64,000 nt of DNA, taken from positions 62,001-126,000 of the forward strand of contig JAQYWC010000074.1 in NCBI GenBank assembly GCA_030145245.1. The letters run 5' to 3'. This stretch comes from Desulfobacterium sp. (GTDB lineage: Bacteria > Desulfobacterota > Desulfobacteria > Desulfobacterales > Desulfobacteraceae). Each line of letters begins with the position of its first letter. Position 1 is the first letter of the stretch. Below, in pieces: positions 24,909 to 33,021 of this stretch. The notes under the pieces are model-generated. The model was not told the origin of the DNA and ran no database searches. It saw only the letters and a program-made list of their open reading frames with translations. A program made the position numbers and the translations under genes.

Positions 24909-25861
24909 AAAAAAATTTACTATTCCTTATCCTGGGTACCACCCTGTTCTGGAGCAACACCGCCCTTGCAGCCTGTTCATCCATCCCCATCGAAAAAAAG
25001 AATGTGGTGATCGTTGGCGAACGGGCCGTGTCAACCGCCCTTCATCTCAATATATTGCCCACCGCATGGGTGGGCAGCAAGGACCTGTGGGAAGGGGCTT
25101 CCACGGCCCGGGCCGGAGCACGGTTCCTGAGCTGTTCCAAAGGCCTTGCCGGCCATAAAAAGACAAAGGTCAAAAACGCCCTGCAACAGTACAAGGAACT
25201 GCCGGTCCTCCTCTCCAAAGCGTCCCCCCCATGCCGCTACAAGTCCGACATCACCCCGGCAGCGATTGAACAACAGCTCAACGCCTGGGGCATCACCCCG
25301 GTTGTCATGGATTTCACCCAGGGCATTGACCCGGCCGTCACGGCCCTGGGCGACTACTTTGGCTGCCCGGACAAGGCTGCGGCCGAGCTTGCCGCCTACC
25401 ACAAACTCATGGACAAGGCCAAAGCCATGGCACCCAGGGTAAAACCGGGGCTGAAGGTGGCCGTTGTCAGCGGCACCCTCCAGACCGCCACCGGCAAAAG
25501 CTTCCTGCGGCTTGAGGCCCCGGGCGGGTATACGGACACCTACATCCTCGACAAGCTCAAGGCCCGCAACCTTGCCCATGCGGTGATCACCCCCCGGGAC
25601 AAAATTTCCAAGGGGCATCTGTCCATCCGGAAAATAGACAAAATATTGGCGGCCAATCCCGATGTGATCGTCATCACCGGGGATAGCATTGCCGTTCAAA
25701 CGGCCATTGCGCGGGCGGTGGCAAAGCACCCGGAGTTGTCAGACACCCCGGCACTCAGGCATCAGGCTGTTTTCTCCCTCCCCTTTTACAGCGATGCCGA
25801 TCCCCTCTCCTATCCCCAAATCCTCATGAAATGGATCACCGCATTGGGGGGACAGGCGTAA
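24905..25861 (+). CDS. Periplasmic binding (lipo)protein, iron-chelate/cobalamin type
   Basis: 318 residues with a type III periplasmic-binding fold: two lobes joined by a long helix (KAAAELAAYHKLMDKAKAM), with NVVIVGERAV at the start, LLSKASPPC and NPDVIVITGD in the lobes, ending in a C-terminal helix PQILMKWITALGG. The signal peptide ends LAAC with Cys24, a plausible lipobox, so it may be a lipoprotein. Three more cysteines (SCSK, PPCR, FGCP) are unusual for a binding protein and could bind metal or form disulfides. No permease or ATPase for import follows. Start overlaps the previous stop. Confidence 0.75.
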   Translation: MKKNLLFLILGTTLFWSNTALAACSSIPIEKKNVVIVGERAVSTALHLNILPTAWVGSKDLWEGASTARAGARFLSCSKGLAGHKKTKVKNALQQYKELPVLLSKASPPCRYKSDITPAAIEQQLNAWGITPVVMDFTQGIDPAVTALGDYFGCPDKAAAELAAYHKLMDKAKAMAPRVKPGLKVAVVSGTLQTATGKSFLRLEAPGGYTDTYILDKLKARNLAHAVITPRDKISKGHLSIRKIDKILAANPDVIVITGDSIAVQTAIARAVAKHPELSDTPALRHQAVFSLPFYSDADPLSYPQILMKWITALGGQA

Positions 25862-25869
25862 TGACAAAA

Positions 25870-25941
25870 GGGGTCAGGCTTAGCTTGTTGCAAGGCTTAC
25901 CGCAGCACCGAAAAAATCACCAACAAGCTAAGCCTGACCCC
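25870..25941. repeat. GGGGTCAG hairpin repeat, type B copy 1
   Basis: 72 bp, perfect 21-bp arms (GGGGTCAGGCTTAGCTTGTT plus G and complement), 30-nt middle with CTTACCGCAGCACCGAAA. It begins 8 nt after the binding-protein stop. Confidence 0.92.
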
Positions 25942-25974
25942 AAAGTCCCGAAACCTGTTTTTTTTAAAAAAGTA

Positions 25975-26032
25975 TTGACAGAGCCCTCCAGGGATTATAT
26001 TTTCTCACATAAATTAGTTAGGCAACCCAAAC
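25975..26032 (+). promoter_or_regulatory. Flavodoxin promoter with downstream iron-type box
   Basis: TTGACA (25975-25980), 17 nt, TATTTT (25998-26003), then GTTAGGCAACCCAAAC (26017-26032) where the polymerase would start. Here the box is downstream of -10, the geometry of a repressor site. Confidence 0.65.
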
Positions 26033-26090
26033 ATACTTAGACACGACTGATCGCCTTGAGGTGATCAGAGAAAACCCACAAGGAGACACC

Positions 26091-26537
26091 ATGGCCAAAG
26101 CACTCATCATCTACGGATCAACCACAGGGAACACCGAATTCGCCGCCGAAGAGATCGAAACCATTCTAAGGGACAACAACGTTGAGATCACCCTGAAGAA
26201 TGTCACGGACGCCGGGGTGGAGGCGCTTGAAAACGACTTTGATCTCTACCTTCTGGGTGCCTCCACCTGGGGGGATGACGAGATCGAGCTCCAGGAGGAT
26301 TTCGTGGATTTCTTTGATGACATGAAAGCGGCCCCCCCATTTGAAGGAAAGCGCTTTGCCGTCTTTGGCTGCGGCGATTCCACCTACGACTATTTCTGCG
26401 GGGCCGTGGATGCCATCGAAGAACGGATCAGGGCAAAGGGCGGCCAACTGGTGGCAGAGGGCCTGAAGATCGACGGAGACCCTGAGACGGAAGAGATCAG
26501 GGAATGGACCGAATCGGTTGTATCAACCATAGCCTAG
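26091..26537 (+). CDS. Flavodoxin
   Basis: 148 residues, a short-chain flavodoxin that carries electrons on FMN and typically replaces ferredoxin when iron is scarce. The phosphate loop is IYGSTTGNTEFAAE (8-21); the FMN-isoalloxazine loops are GASTWGDDEIE (about 58-68) and FGCGDSTYDYFCGAVD (about 91-106), with aromatic W and Y in the expected places. ATG 26091 has AAGGAGA; the open frame to 26061 has no ribosome site. The iron-type box in its promoter fits control by iron. Confidence 0.96.
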   Translation: MAKALIIYGSTTGNTEFAAEEIETILRDNNVEITLKNVTDAGVEALENDFDLYLLGASTWGDDEIELQEDFVDFFDDMKAAPPFEGKRFAVFGCGDSTYDYFCGAVDAIEERIRAKGGQLVAEGLKIDGDPETEEIREWTESVVSTIA

Positions 26538-26545
26538 GAGACACC

Positions 26546-26878
26546 ATGATTAATTCCCCAAAGACACTCAACAGAAAAGCGGAATTAAAGTCCATCGGCC
26601 GCCTCAACCGAACCGGAATGGCCGATGGAAATGCGGGCCGGTATGACGAGGCAAAGGCCAAGCTCAGAACCGCCCTGGCCAAAATCCAGAACATCGGCCT
26701 GGGCTGCCTTGAACCCAAGATCCTCAACAACCTCGGGCTGGTCCATGCCATGGAGGGCCGGTGGGACCAGGCCATTCTTTACTACAATGATGCCCTGGCG
26801 ATGACGGAACACCACTCAGGAACAGACAACGTTCTCTACAGGACCGTCCAGAAAAATATCACCCACCTCTTTCAATAG
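26546..26878 (+). CDS. Small tetratricopeptide-like protein
   Basis: 110 residues, all helical. Two TPR-like pairs are visible: GMADGNAGRYDEAKAKLRTAL and NNLGLVHAMEGRWDQAILYYNDAL, each with the Gly/Tyr and Ala spacing of TPR helices. No signal peptide. It follows flavodoxin by 8 nt with GGAGA before the ATG, so both are made from one iron-controlled message; a binding partner for flavodoxin or a regulator is possible but unproven. Confidence 0.75.
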   Translation: MINSPKTLNRKAELKSIGRLNRTGMADGNAGRYDEAKAKLRTALAKIQNIGLGCLEPKILNNLGLVHAMEGRWDQAILYYNDALAMTEHHSGTDNVLYRTVQKNITHLFQ

Positions 26879-26961
26879 GGAGCAGGCCTGCCTTGTTATC
26901 GTTATTTACGGCAACAAGACACCCCCTCCCCCGTCCCTTTTCTATCAGCAAAGGAGATCCC

Positions 26962-27804
26962 GTGAACACATTCACCAATCCAAAAAGCAGCCTCAAAAAC
27001 AAATTAACAGGGTATGTCCTTCCCATTGTCTCATGCCTCTTATTCGCCTCCAGCTCATTTGCCCACACCCTCTATATCCAGTCCAGCCGCTACCATGTCC
27101 ATGAAGGCAAACAATTCCCTCTCTTCTTCTGCTACGGCCACCACATCCCGGTTTCCGACGGGGTACGGGCAAAAAAACTGAACAATATCAAGGTCCACGC
27201 GCCCTCGGGAGAGGTTAAAGAGATTCAAATCCGGGATGAGACCTCCCTCCACTCCTACATGGTCGACTATAAAACCCCTGGCACCTATGTGCTGACCGCA
27301 GAAACCAATCCCGGTTACTACACGATCTATATCGATAAAAAGGGCCGGGAACACCATGTGATCAAACCGAAAAACCTTGTTGAAGCCAAGGCCCAAAAAA
27401 TCATCACCAGCCTTTACTGCAACCAGTACACAAAGACCTATGTGGTGTGCGACACCCCGTCCCCGGAATTTCCAGCCCGGGTGGACCTGGCCCTGGAACT
27501 TGTGCCGACAAAGGATATCTCCACCCTGAAACCCGGTGATACCCTGGAGCTGTCCGTGTGGAGCAACGGCAAGCCCTATAACGGTGAGGGCAGCTGGGAT
27601 GCCTCATATAGCGGCTACTCAACCAAGGCGGAGGATATGTTTTACAAAGAAACAACGGTGTCCAGCGGCGACCCCCTGAAAATCCCCATTCCCAAATCGG
27701 GGCGCTGGTTCATTCGCTACTCCACGAATACCGATGCCACAGGCGAAGCCCTCAACTCCTGCAACCAGCTCAAACAGGCCGCATCCCTTGTATTCCAGCT
27801 ATAG
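26962..27804 (+). CDS. DUF4198 (COG5266-like) periplasmic protein, second copy
   Basis: 280 residues from a GTG start preceded by AAGGAG. An N-terminal signal segment (about 12-34) ends SSSFA, and the mature chain begins HTLYIQSSRYHVHEGK, again with His at the first position as in the copy at 19996. The C-terminal part (TLKPGDTLELSVWSNGKPYNGEG) is the carboxypeptidase-regulatory-like module. Overall identity to the other copy looks low, so they probably serve different metals or partners. Lies 83 nt after the TPR gene; the intervening bases show no terminator. Confidence 0.78.
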   Translation: MNTFTNPKSSLKNKLTGYVLPIVSCLLFASSSFAHTLYIQSSRYHVHEGKQFPLFFCYGHHIPVSDGVRAKKLNNIKVHAPSGEVKEIQIRDETSLHSYMVDYKTPGTYVLTAETNPGYYTIYIDKKGREHHVIKPKNLVEAKAQKIITSLYCNQYTKTYVVCDTPSPEFPARVDLALELVPTKDISTLKPGDTLELSVWSNGKPYNGEGSWDASYSGYSTKAEDMFYKETTVSSGDPLKIPIPKSGRWFIRYSTNTDATGEALNSCNQLKQAASLVFQL

Positions 27805-27810
27805 ATAATG

Positions 27811-27856
27811 GGGGTCAGGCCTAGCTTATTGTCGTTATTTCAGCACGGCCTGACCC
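27811..27856. repeat. GGGGTCAG repeat, short form
   Basis: GGGGTCAGGCCTAGCTTATT, a reduced middle, then GGCCTGACCC; a deleted version of the hairpin, 6 nt after the DUF4198 stop. Confidence 0.8.
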
Positions 27857-28429
27857 GGTCACCCTTTAATTGAAATCGAAATGCAACAACTTCAGATACC
27901 GCCTGGAAATGGGGTGATCAAAAAGGACCTTTTCTCCACCGGTTTCATACCGACATTAAAAATAATACCATTTCCCAGACTCAATTCAGCGGGTTGAAAT
28001 GCCAATAATCTCCAGAAGCGTACCCGCCGGAACAGACGGACTGACAACTATCATCTGGCTAACATTAAAAAAACTTTCACCGTCAAGCAAAAGAAGAACC
28101 ACACCTGACCTACCAAAAAACGTCGCATATACAAATCGTCCATCAGGACCGACACAACACCTCTACAAGTGAGACTACACCTTAAGAATCTACAGTTCAT
28201 GCCGCCTAAAAAAAATTATTGACAATCAATTCTCACCAATGTAAGCATTTAAATCATAGAGACCACACCAATAATGCTTGAGATCAATCCATGGATAGCA
28301 ACAAACAGAGCTTCACCTATTATTATCAGCCGATTCGCTAACGTTAGTGCCATTGAGAAAGGTACCGCAGACGCGGTTACATTTTTTTCAGGAATATAAT
28401 CTATTAACCCACAGGACAGGGAGAATAAG
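27857..28429. other. Long AT-richer intergenic region
   Basis: About 570 nt without a convincing gene. On the complement, 27986-28165 reads as an open stretch (GPDGRFVYATFFGRSGVV, then a stop) without a start codon, perhaps a decayed gene end. A possible promoter for the next gene is TTGACA 28219-28224 with TAAGCA 17 nt later. Confidence 0.35.
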
Positions 28430-30238
28430 ATGGCAGAACAGATAGCAGACAGAAGAGATATCGATTTCGTATTATTTGATCAGTTAAACGTTGATGAGCT
28501 GTGCCATGTCGAAAAATTCCGCGATTTCAATAAAAATACCTTCACCATGCTGATAAATGAAACCAGAAAATTTGCAATTAAGGAGATCCTGCCCACCTAT
28601 CAGGCAGGGGACCGTGAGGGTGTCCGGCTGGAAAACGGAAACGTGATCATTCCCGAATGTTACCGGCGCCCGTTCAATCTGTTAAGGGAAGCTGAATTTA
28701 CCTCCATCACCGAAGATCCCGAATACGGGGGCCAGGGTGTTCCCGAAACCATTGCAACGGCTGCGGCGGAATATCTTGTGGGAACCAATTTTGCTTTTGC
28801 CACCTATTCTTTCCTTGGTCACGGAACCGGTAAGATGATCGAGCTCTTCGGCACGGCGCGACAAAAAGAGCTCTACCTGAAAAAGCTCTATACCGCCCAA
28901 TGGGGAGGCACCATGCTTCTTACGGAACCCAATGCCGGTTCCGATGTCGGCAGCCTTGAAACAACGGCGAAACCCAATAAAGACGGCACGTTCACGCTCA
29001 CCGGGAACAAAATATTCATCACCTCGGGAGATCATGACCTGACCGAAAATATCATCCACCCGGTGCTGGCCCGCATCGAAGGCGCGCCCAAAGGGACAAA
29101 AGGGATTTCCCTCTTTCTCGTTCCCAAATACCGGGTGAATGATGACGGTTCCCTGGGAGAGAAAAACGATATTGTCTGTACGGGTGTGGAGGAAAAAATG
29201 GGCATCCACGGCAGCGCCACATGCAGTATGGCATTAGGCAGCAAAGGCAAGTGCCGCGGCGTGCTCCTCGGGGAAGAAAATAAAGGCATGAAAGTCATGT
29301 TTCACATGATGAATGAAGCACGGCTCGGCGTTGGACTTCAGTCGTTTGCCCATGCATCCAATGCCTACCTCTACGCCTTGAATTATGCCAGGGAAAGAAT
29401 ACAGGGCCGGGCCCTTGAAGACACTTTGAACCACGCAGCTCCCCCGGTAGCGATCATAAATCACCCCGATGTCAGAAGAATGCTTCTTGAGATGAAATCC
29501 CATGTGGAGGGCATGAGAAGCTTCACCTATTATGTCGCCAATTGCTTCGACAAAGCCAAAATCGCCGACACCCAGGAAGAACGGGACAAGTCAAAAATGA
29601 TGAGCGAACTGCTTACCCCGGTGCTCAAAACATATAACAGCCAAAGGGGCTTTGACATGTGCGTCAAGGCGATCCAGGTGTACGGCGGTGCCGGATATAC
29701 CAAAGACTACCCCGTCGAGCAGCTGGCCAGGGACTGCAAGATTGCGTCCATCTACGAAGGCACAGACGGCATCCAGGCCATGGACCTGCTCGGAAGAAAA
29801 CTGGGGATGAACAATGGCCAGGCCTTTATGGATTTTATCAATGAAGTAAAAGGCGTTATCGCCAAAGCAAAAGAAGATGATGGCCTGAAAGTCCTTGCAG
29901 ACAGGACAGAAACATTGATCAACGACCTGGGGCATGCAGCAATGCATCTGGGAACCACGGCAATGTCTGACAAGTTCAAGGTCGCCTTTGCCCACTCGGT
30001 TCCCTTTGTTGAAGTAATGGGAGATACGGTAATGGCATGGATGCTGCTGTGGCGGGCAAACATTGCCAGTGAAAAACTTGGCAACGGCGCAAAGAAAAAG
30101 GAGGTGCCCTACCTTGAAGGCCAGATTAAAAGCGCCGATTTTTTCATCAACAACATCACCCCCATGACCCTGGGAAAAATCGCTTCAATCCAAGCATCAG
30201 GCGATGCGGCTGTCACAATAAGCGATGCTTCCTTCTAA
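28430..30238 (+). CDS. Acyl-CoA dehydrogenase, long form with C-terminal extension
   Basis: 602 residues, an FAD enzyme that introduces the alpha-beta double bond in acyl-CoA. The standard fold runs from about 80 to 460: FLGHGTGKMIELFG, GTMLLTEPNAGSDVGSL (substrate/FAD loop), GNKIFITSGDHD, MNEARLGVGLQ, QVYGGAGYTKDYPVEQLARDCK and the catalytic base in IYEGTDGIQAMDLLGRK near 443. An extra 140-residue C-terminal helical domain is typical of the FadE5/AcdA-like group acting on longer or branched acyl-CoA. GGGAG lies before the ATG. No electron-transfer flavoprotein gene adjoins it. Unexpected inside an iron island. Confidence 0.92.
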   Translation: MAEQIADRRDIDFVLFDQLNVDELCHVEKFRDFNKNTFTMLINETRKFAIKEILPTYQAGDREGVRLENGNVIIPECYRRPFNLLREAEFTSITEDPEYGGQGVPETIATAAAEYLVGTNFAFATYSFLGHGTGKMIELFGTARQKELYLKKLYTAQWGGTMLLTEPNAGSDVGSLETTAKPNKDGTFTLTGNKIFITSGDHDLTENIIHPVLARIEGAPKGTKGISLFLVPKYRVNDDGSLGEKNDIVCTGVEEKMGIHGSATCSMALGSKGKCRGVLLGEENKGMKVMFHMMNEARLGVGLQSFAHASNAYLYALNYARERIQGRALEDTLNHAAPPVAIINHPDVRRMLLEMKSHVEGMRSFTYYVANCFDKAKIADTQEERDKSKMMSELLTPVLKTYNSQRGFDMCVKAIQVYGGAGYTKDYPVEQLARDCKIASIYEGTDGIQAMDLLGRKLGMNNGQAFMDFINEVKGVIAKAKEDDGLKVLADRTETLINDLGHAAMHLGTTAMSDKFKVAFAHSVPFVEVMGDTVMAWMLLWRANIASEKLGNGAKKKEVPYLEGQIKSADFFINNITPMTLGKIASIQASGDAAVTISDASF

Positions 30239-30244
30239 CGAAAA

Positions 30245-30316
30245 GGGGTCAGGCTTAGCTTGTTGACAGGCTTACCGCAGCACCGAAAGAAATACCAACA
30301 AGCTAAGCCTGACCCC
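30245..30316. repeat. GGGGTCAG hairpin repeat, type B copy 2
   Basis: 72 bp, perfect arms, middle nearly identical to copy 1 (CTTACCGCAGCACCGAAA). It begins 6 nt after the acyl-CoA dehydrogenase stop. Confidence 0.92.
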
Positions 30317-30326
30317 GATGATTACA

Positions 30327-30446
30327 TTAACCGTATCCGCTCCCGGCAATGCCCCCGCCCGCTATCATCACGACCACCACCACCGCCACAAAGAGGTAGA
30401 TCACCTCGGACCGGGTGATCACAGGTTTGACAATCCGTTGTTCCAT
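30327..30446 (-). CDS. Tiny single-span membrane protein
   Basis: 39 residues: a basic N-terminus (MEQRIVKPVITRSE), one hydrophobic helix (VIYLFVAVVVVVMIAGGG) and a glycine-rich tail (IAGSGYG). AAGGAGAAGAG stands at ideal distance before ATG 30446, which is strong support for translation although the frame is short. It lies alone on the minus strand, its 3' end 11 nt from a GGGGTCAG repeat. Function unknown; such mini-proteins often tune transporters or oxidases. Confidence 0.6.
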   Translation of the reverse strand: MEQRIVKPVITRSEVIYLFVAVVVVVMIAGGGIAGSGYG

Positions 30447-30553
30447 TCTCTTCTCCTTTAATATGGGGCAGGTCTGTACACTTGACACCGGTATGGCCGC
30501 CAACCTTAACTCACCCCCATTCCATAGTTCAGCTGACCGCCAACAGATAGACA

Positions 30554-30585
30554 ATAAACTTCTTTTTTACAAAGAAGAAGTTTAT
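30554..30585. other. AT-rich perfect hairpin
   Basis: ATAAACTTCTT (30554-30564) and AAGAAGTTTAT (30575-30585) are perfect complements with a 10-nt loop, in the 314-nt gap between the tiny membrane protein and the chemoreceptor. Confidence 0.45.
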
Positions 30586-30603
30586 GCAATGCAACAAAAA
30601 GAT

Positions 30604-30695
30604 AGACATGCCAAACTTTTTTCTGTTGACAAAGACAGAATTCTATTCTAATCACCCACATTATGGCGTTGCAAAAAATGTTTTGCACACCAAAC
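30604..30695 (+). promoter_or_regulatory. Chemoreceptor promoter with two iron-type boxes
   Basis: A degenerate box ending ATGCCAAAC (to 30616), TTGACA (30626-30631), 17 nt, TAATCA, then a better box TTTTGCACACCAAAC (30681-30695). The chemoreceptor starts at 30761. Confidence 0.45.
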
Positions 30696-30760
30696 AAACC
30701 ACCCACACTATTTTATAAAAGGATAAAGACACAATTGAAAAAATCTAACGGAACACTGAC

Positions 30761-32902
30761 ATGACCCTGAAGAATATAAAAATCACCCACAAAATTATCT
30801 GCGGGCTTGCCATATTACTGAGCCTCACCCTCGCCATCAGCGCAGGTGCCCTCTACAGCGCCAGGATATTCAAGCAAAAAACCGAGAGGAACATTGCCCT
30901 GGAAGAGTTGATCACCTTTGGGGAACAGATGGAGGAAACGGCCCAAAGCTGGCTTGTTCACAGGGAAAGCTTAGGTCGGCAGGCATCCACCGGCAACAGG
31001 GCGGATGGGATTCAAAAGAAGAATCCCCTTGAAGAATACCTGGCCCTGCGCGACCAGGTCCGCACCCGGTCGGACCACCTGTCCTCAGCCGGGCTTTCTC
31101 CCGGGGAATCAAAAGCCCTGGAGGATCTGATGGCCACGTTCAACGACTACGACACCGTCTTTGGCAGCTACCGGACCCAGTTTGACCAAGGGGTGGCGCT
31201 CATGGATCAACTGCGGGAACAGGCCACCGGTATCCTGGGCTCCGCCATCTCCCTGGACAGGGCGGTCAAACGTAAAACCCAGAAGCTGAACCTGCGCCTG
31301 GACACCCTCAGGCAACAGCTTACCCGGGGGACACCGCATACAGACGAAAGCACCCTTGGGGAGATAATGGAGATCACCGATGCCCTGGCAGCCCAGGCTG
31401 AACGCACGGGGCTAACGGCCATCCTCATTAACAAACCCCTTGGTTTTCAGGAGATGGCCAAGGATTTTGTTCTTTACCAGGAGGATGCCAGCGGCAGCGG
31501 CCTGATCACAGACATGGAAAAACTGCTCGGGATCGATACAGCGGCAACCATGGGGGCCTGCCTGCCGTCCATGAAGCCTTACTTCACCTCCGGCCGGGAA
31601 GGAAGGCTCTTTGACAAAATCACCCGGGGCACAGGGGATTATCTTGCCCGGTTCAAGGAATACTATGACCTGAATTTTGCCCTGCGGAAGACCATGCAGC
31701 TGATGGAAACCAAGCGCGAGTTGTCCCAGGAGCGTGCCGCCGGGATCCGGGCCGGCCACGTGGCGGCACTGGGCGCGTTCCAGGAAAAGGCCACCCGTTT
31801 CCTGGTCGTTTTCACCTGCGCCGCTATGGTGCTGGGGGTGATGATCGGTTTCAACCTTGTCAGGGGAGTTGTCGGCCCCATCAAAAAAGTGGGTTCCGGC
31901 CTCAAGGAGATTGCTTCGGGGGAAGGCGACCTGACCAAACGGCTGAATGTGGCGTCCAGGGACGAAGTGGGCAGCCTGGCCCGATGGTTCAATCTGTTTG
32001 CCCGGAAATTGCAAGAGATGATCACGGAATTTGCCGGAAATGCAGAAACCCTCAATCGCTCTTCCCATGATTTTTTATGCATTTCGGAACAGATGTCGAC
32101 CGGTGCCGCCCAGGTGGCCGAAAAATCAAACGCCGTTGCAGCCGCAGCCGAAGAGATGAGTGGCAACCTCTCCTCCCTGGCGGCGGCAGCCAGCCAATCT
32201 TCGGCCAATATCGCCATGATTTCGGCGGCGGCCGAAGAGATGAACCACACCATTGGTAACATTGCCCAAAACACCGCAGAAACACGGGAGACAAGCATCC
32301 ACACCGTCACACGGGCCCGAACAACAGCGGACCGTATCACCGGCCTGAGCACCTCGGCCCGGCAGATCGGCAATGTGGTTGAAACCATCACGGACATTTC
32401 CGAGCAGACCCACCTGCTTGCATTAAACGCCACCATTGAGGCTGCGCGGGCAGGGGAGGCCGGGAAAGGCTTCGCTGTCGTAGCCGGTGAGATCAAAAAC
32501 CTGGCTCAGCAGACAGCAGATGCGACCCAGGAAATTAAAAATAAAATCGAGAACATTCAAGGCGCCACCCGGGAAACGGTTTCGGAAATAGAGGAGATCA
32601 CGGGGGCCATCACCCATGTAAACGAAATGATAGATCATGTTGCCGCATCGGTTGAAGAACAGTCTGCCACCACCGCCGAGATCGCCGGCAATGTAAGCCA
32701 GGCAGCCGACGGCATACGGGATGTCACCGACAATATCACCCAGGGTTCAGATGCCGCCGCCCGGATCGCAACGGATATGGCGGACGTCAACCAGGCATCC
32801 CACCAAATGTCGGACAATGGATTAAAAATCAACGACAGCGCCGAGTCGCTAAACCAATTGTCCCAGCGACTCAAACAAAAAGTGGAGCAGTTCAAAGTTT
32901 AA
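30761..32902 (+). CDS. Methyl-accepting chemotaxis protein
   Basis: 713 residues. TM1 at about 13-33, a long helical periplasmic region (34-344) without a Cache fold and probably a helical-bundle sensor, TM2 at about 346-367, HAMP (368-418: [24 protein letters not shown]) and a cytoplasmic signalling hairpin whose tip carries [20 protein letters not shown]. It relays ligand binding to CheA/CheW. No C-terminal CheR-docking pentapeptide (ends KVEQFKV). Iron-type boxes upstream suggest production under iron control. Confidence 0.92.
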   Translation: MTLKNIKITHKIICGLAILLSLTLAISAGALYSARIFKQKTERNIALEELITFGEQMEETAQSWLVHRESLGRQASTGNRADGIQKKNPLEEYLALRDQVRTRSDHLSSAGLSPGESKALEDLMATFNDYDTVFGSYRTQFDQGVALMDQLREQATGILGSAISLDRAVKRKTQKLNLRLDTLRQQLTRGTPHTDESTLGEIMEITDALAAQAERTGLTAILINKPLGFQEMAKDFVLYQEDASGSGLITDMEKLLGIDTAATMGACLPSMKPYFTSGREGRLFDKITRGTGDYLARFKEYYDLNFALRKTMQLMETKRELSQERAAGIRAGHVAALGAFQEKATRFLVVFTCAAMVLGVMIGFNLVRGVVGPIKKVGSGLKEIASGEGDLTKRLNVASRDEVGSLARWFNLFARKLQEMITEFAGNAETLNRSSHDFLCISEQMSTGAAQVAEKSNAVAAAAEEMSGNLSSLAAAASQSSANIAMISAAAEEMNHTIGNIAQNTAETRETSIHTVTRARTTADRITGLSTSARQIGNVVETITDISEQTHLLALNATIEAARAGEAGKGFAVVAGEIKNLAQQTADATQEIKNKIENIQGATRETVSEIEEITGAITHVNEMIDHVAASVEEQSATTAEIAGNVSQAADGIRDVTDNITQGSDAAARIATDMADVNQASHQMSDNGLKINDSAESLNQLSQRLKQKVEQFKV

Positions 32903-32920
32903 CCCATAAACATTTAAAAA

Positions 32921-32992
32921 GGGGTCAGGCTTAGCTTGTTGACAAGCGTACTGCAGCACCAGAAATAATACCAACAAGCTAAGCCTGACCCC
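32921..32992. repeat. GGGGTCAG hairpin repeat, type B copy 3
   Basis: 72 bp, perfect arms, middle slightly diverged (CGTACTGCAGCACCAGAAA). It begins 18 nt after the chemoreceptor stop. Confidence 0.92.
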
Positions 32993-33000
32993 GATGATAT

Positions 33001-33021
33001 CAACAAGCTAGGCCTGACCCC
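33001..33021. repeat. GGGGTCAG half copy forming the end of the P-type ATPase gene
   Basis: CAACAAGCTAGGCCTGACCC plus C: a right arm only. On the minus strand it encodes the final residues W-G-Q-A and the TAG stop of the ATPase. Confidence 0.88.

Noticed and set aside
20799-33021. The repeated GGGGTCAG sequences considered as a CRISPR array
   Set aside because: Copies are palindromic hairpins separated by kilobases of genes, with conserved rather than unique middles; no cas genes are present.
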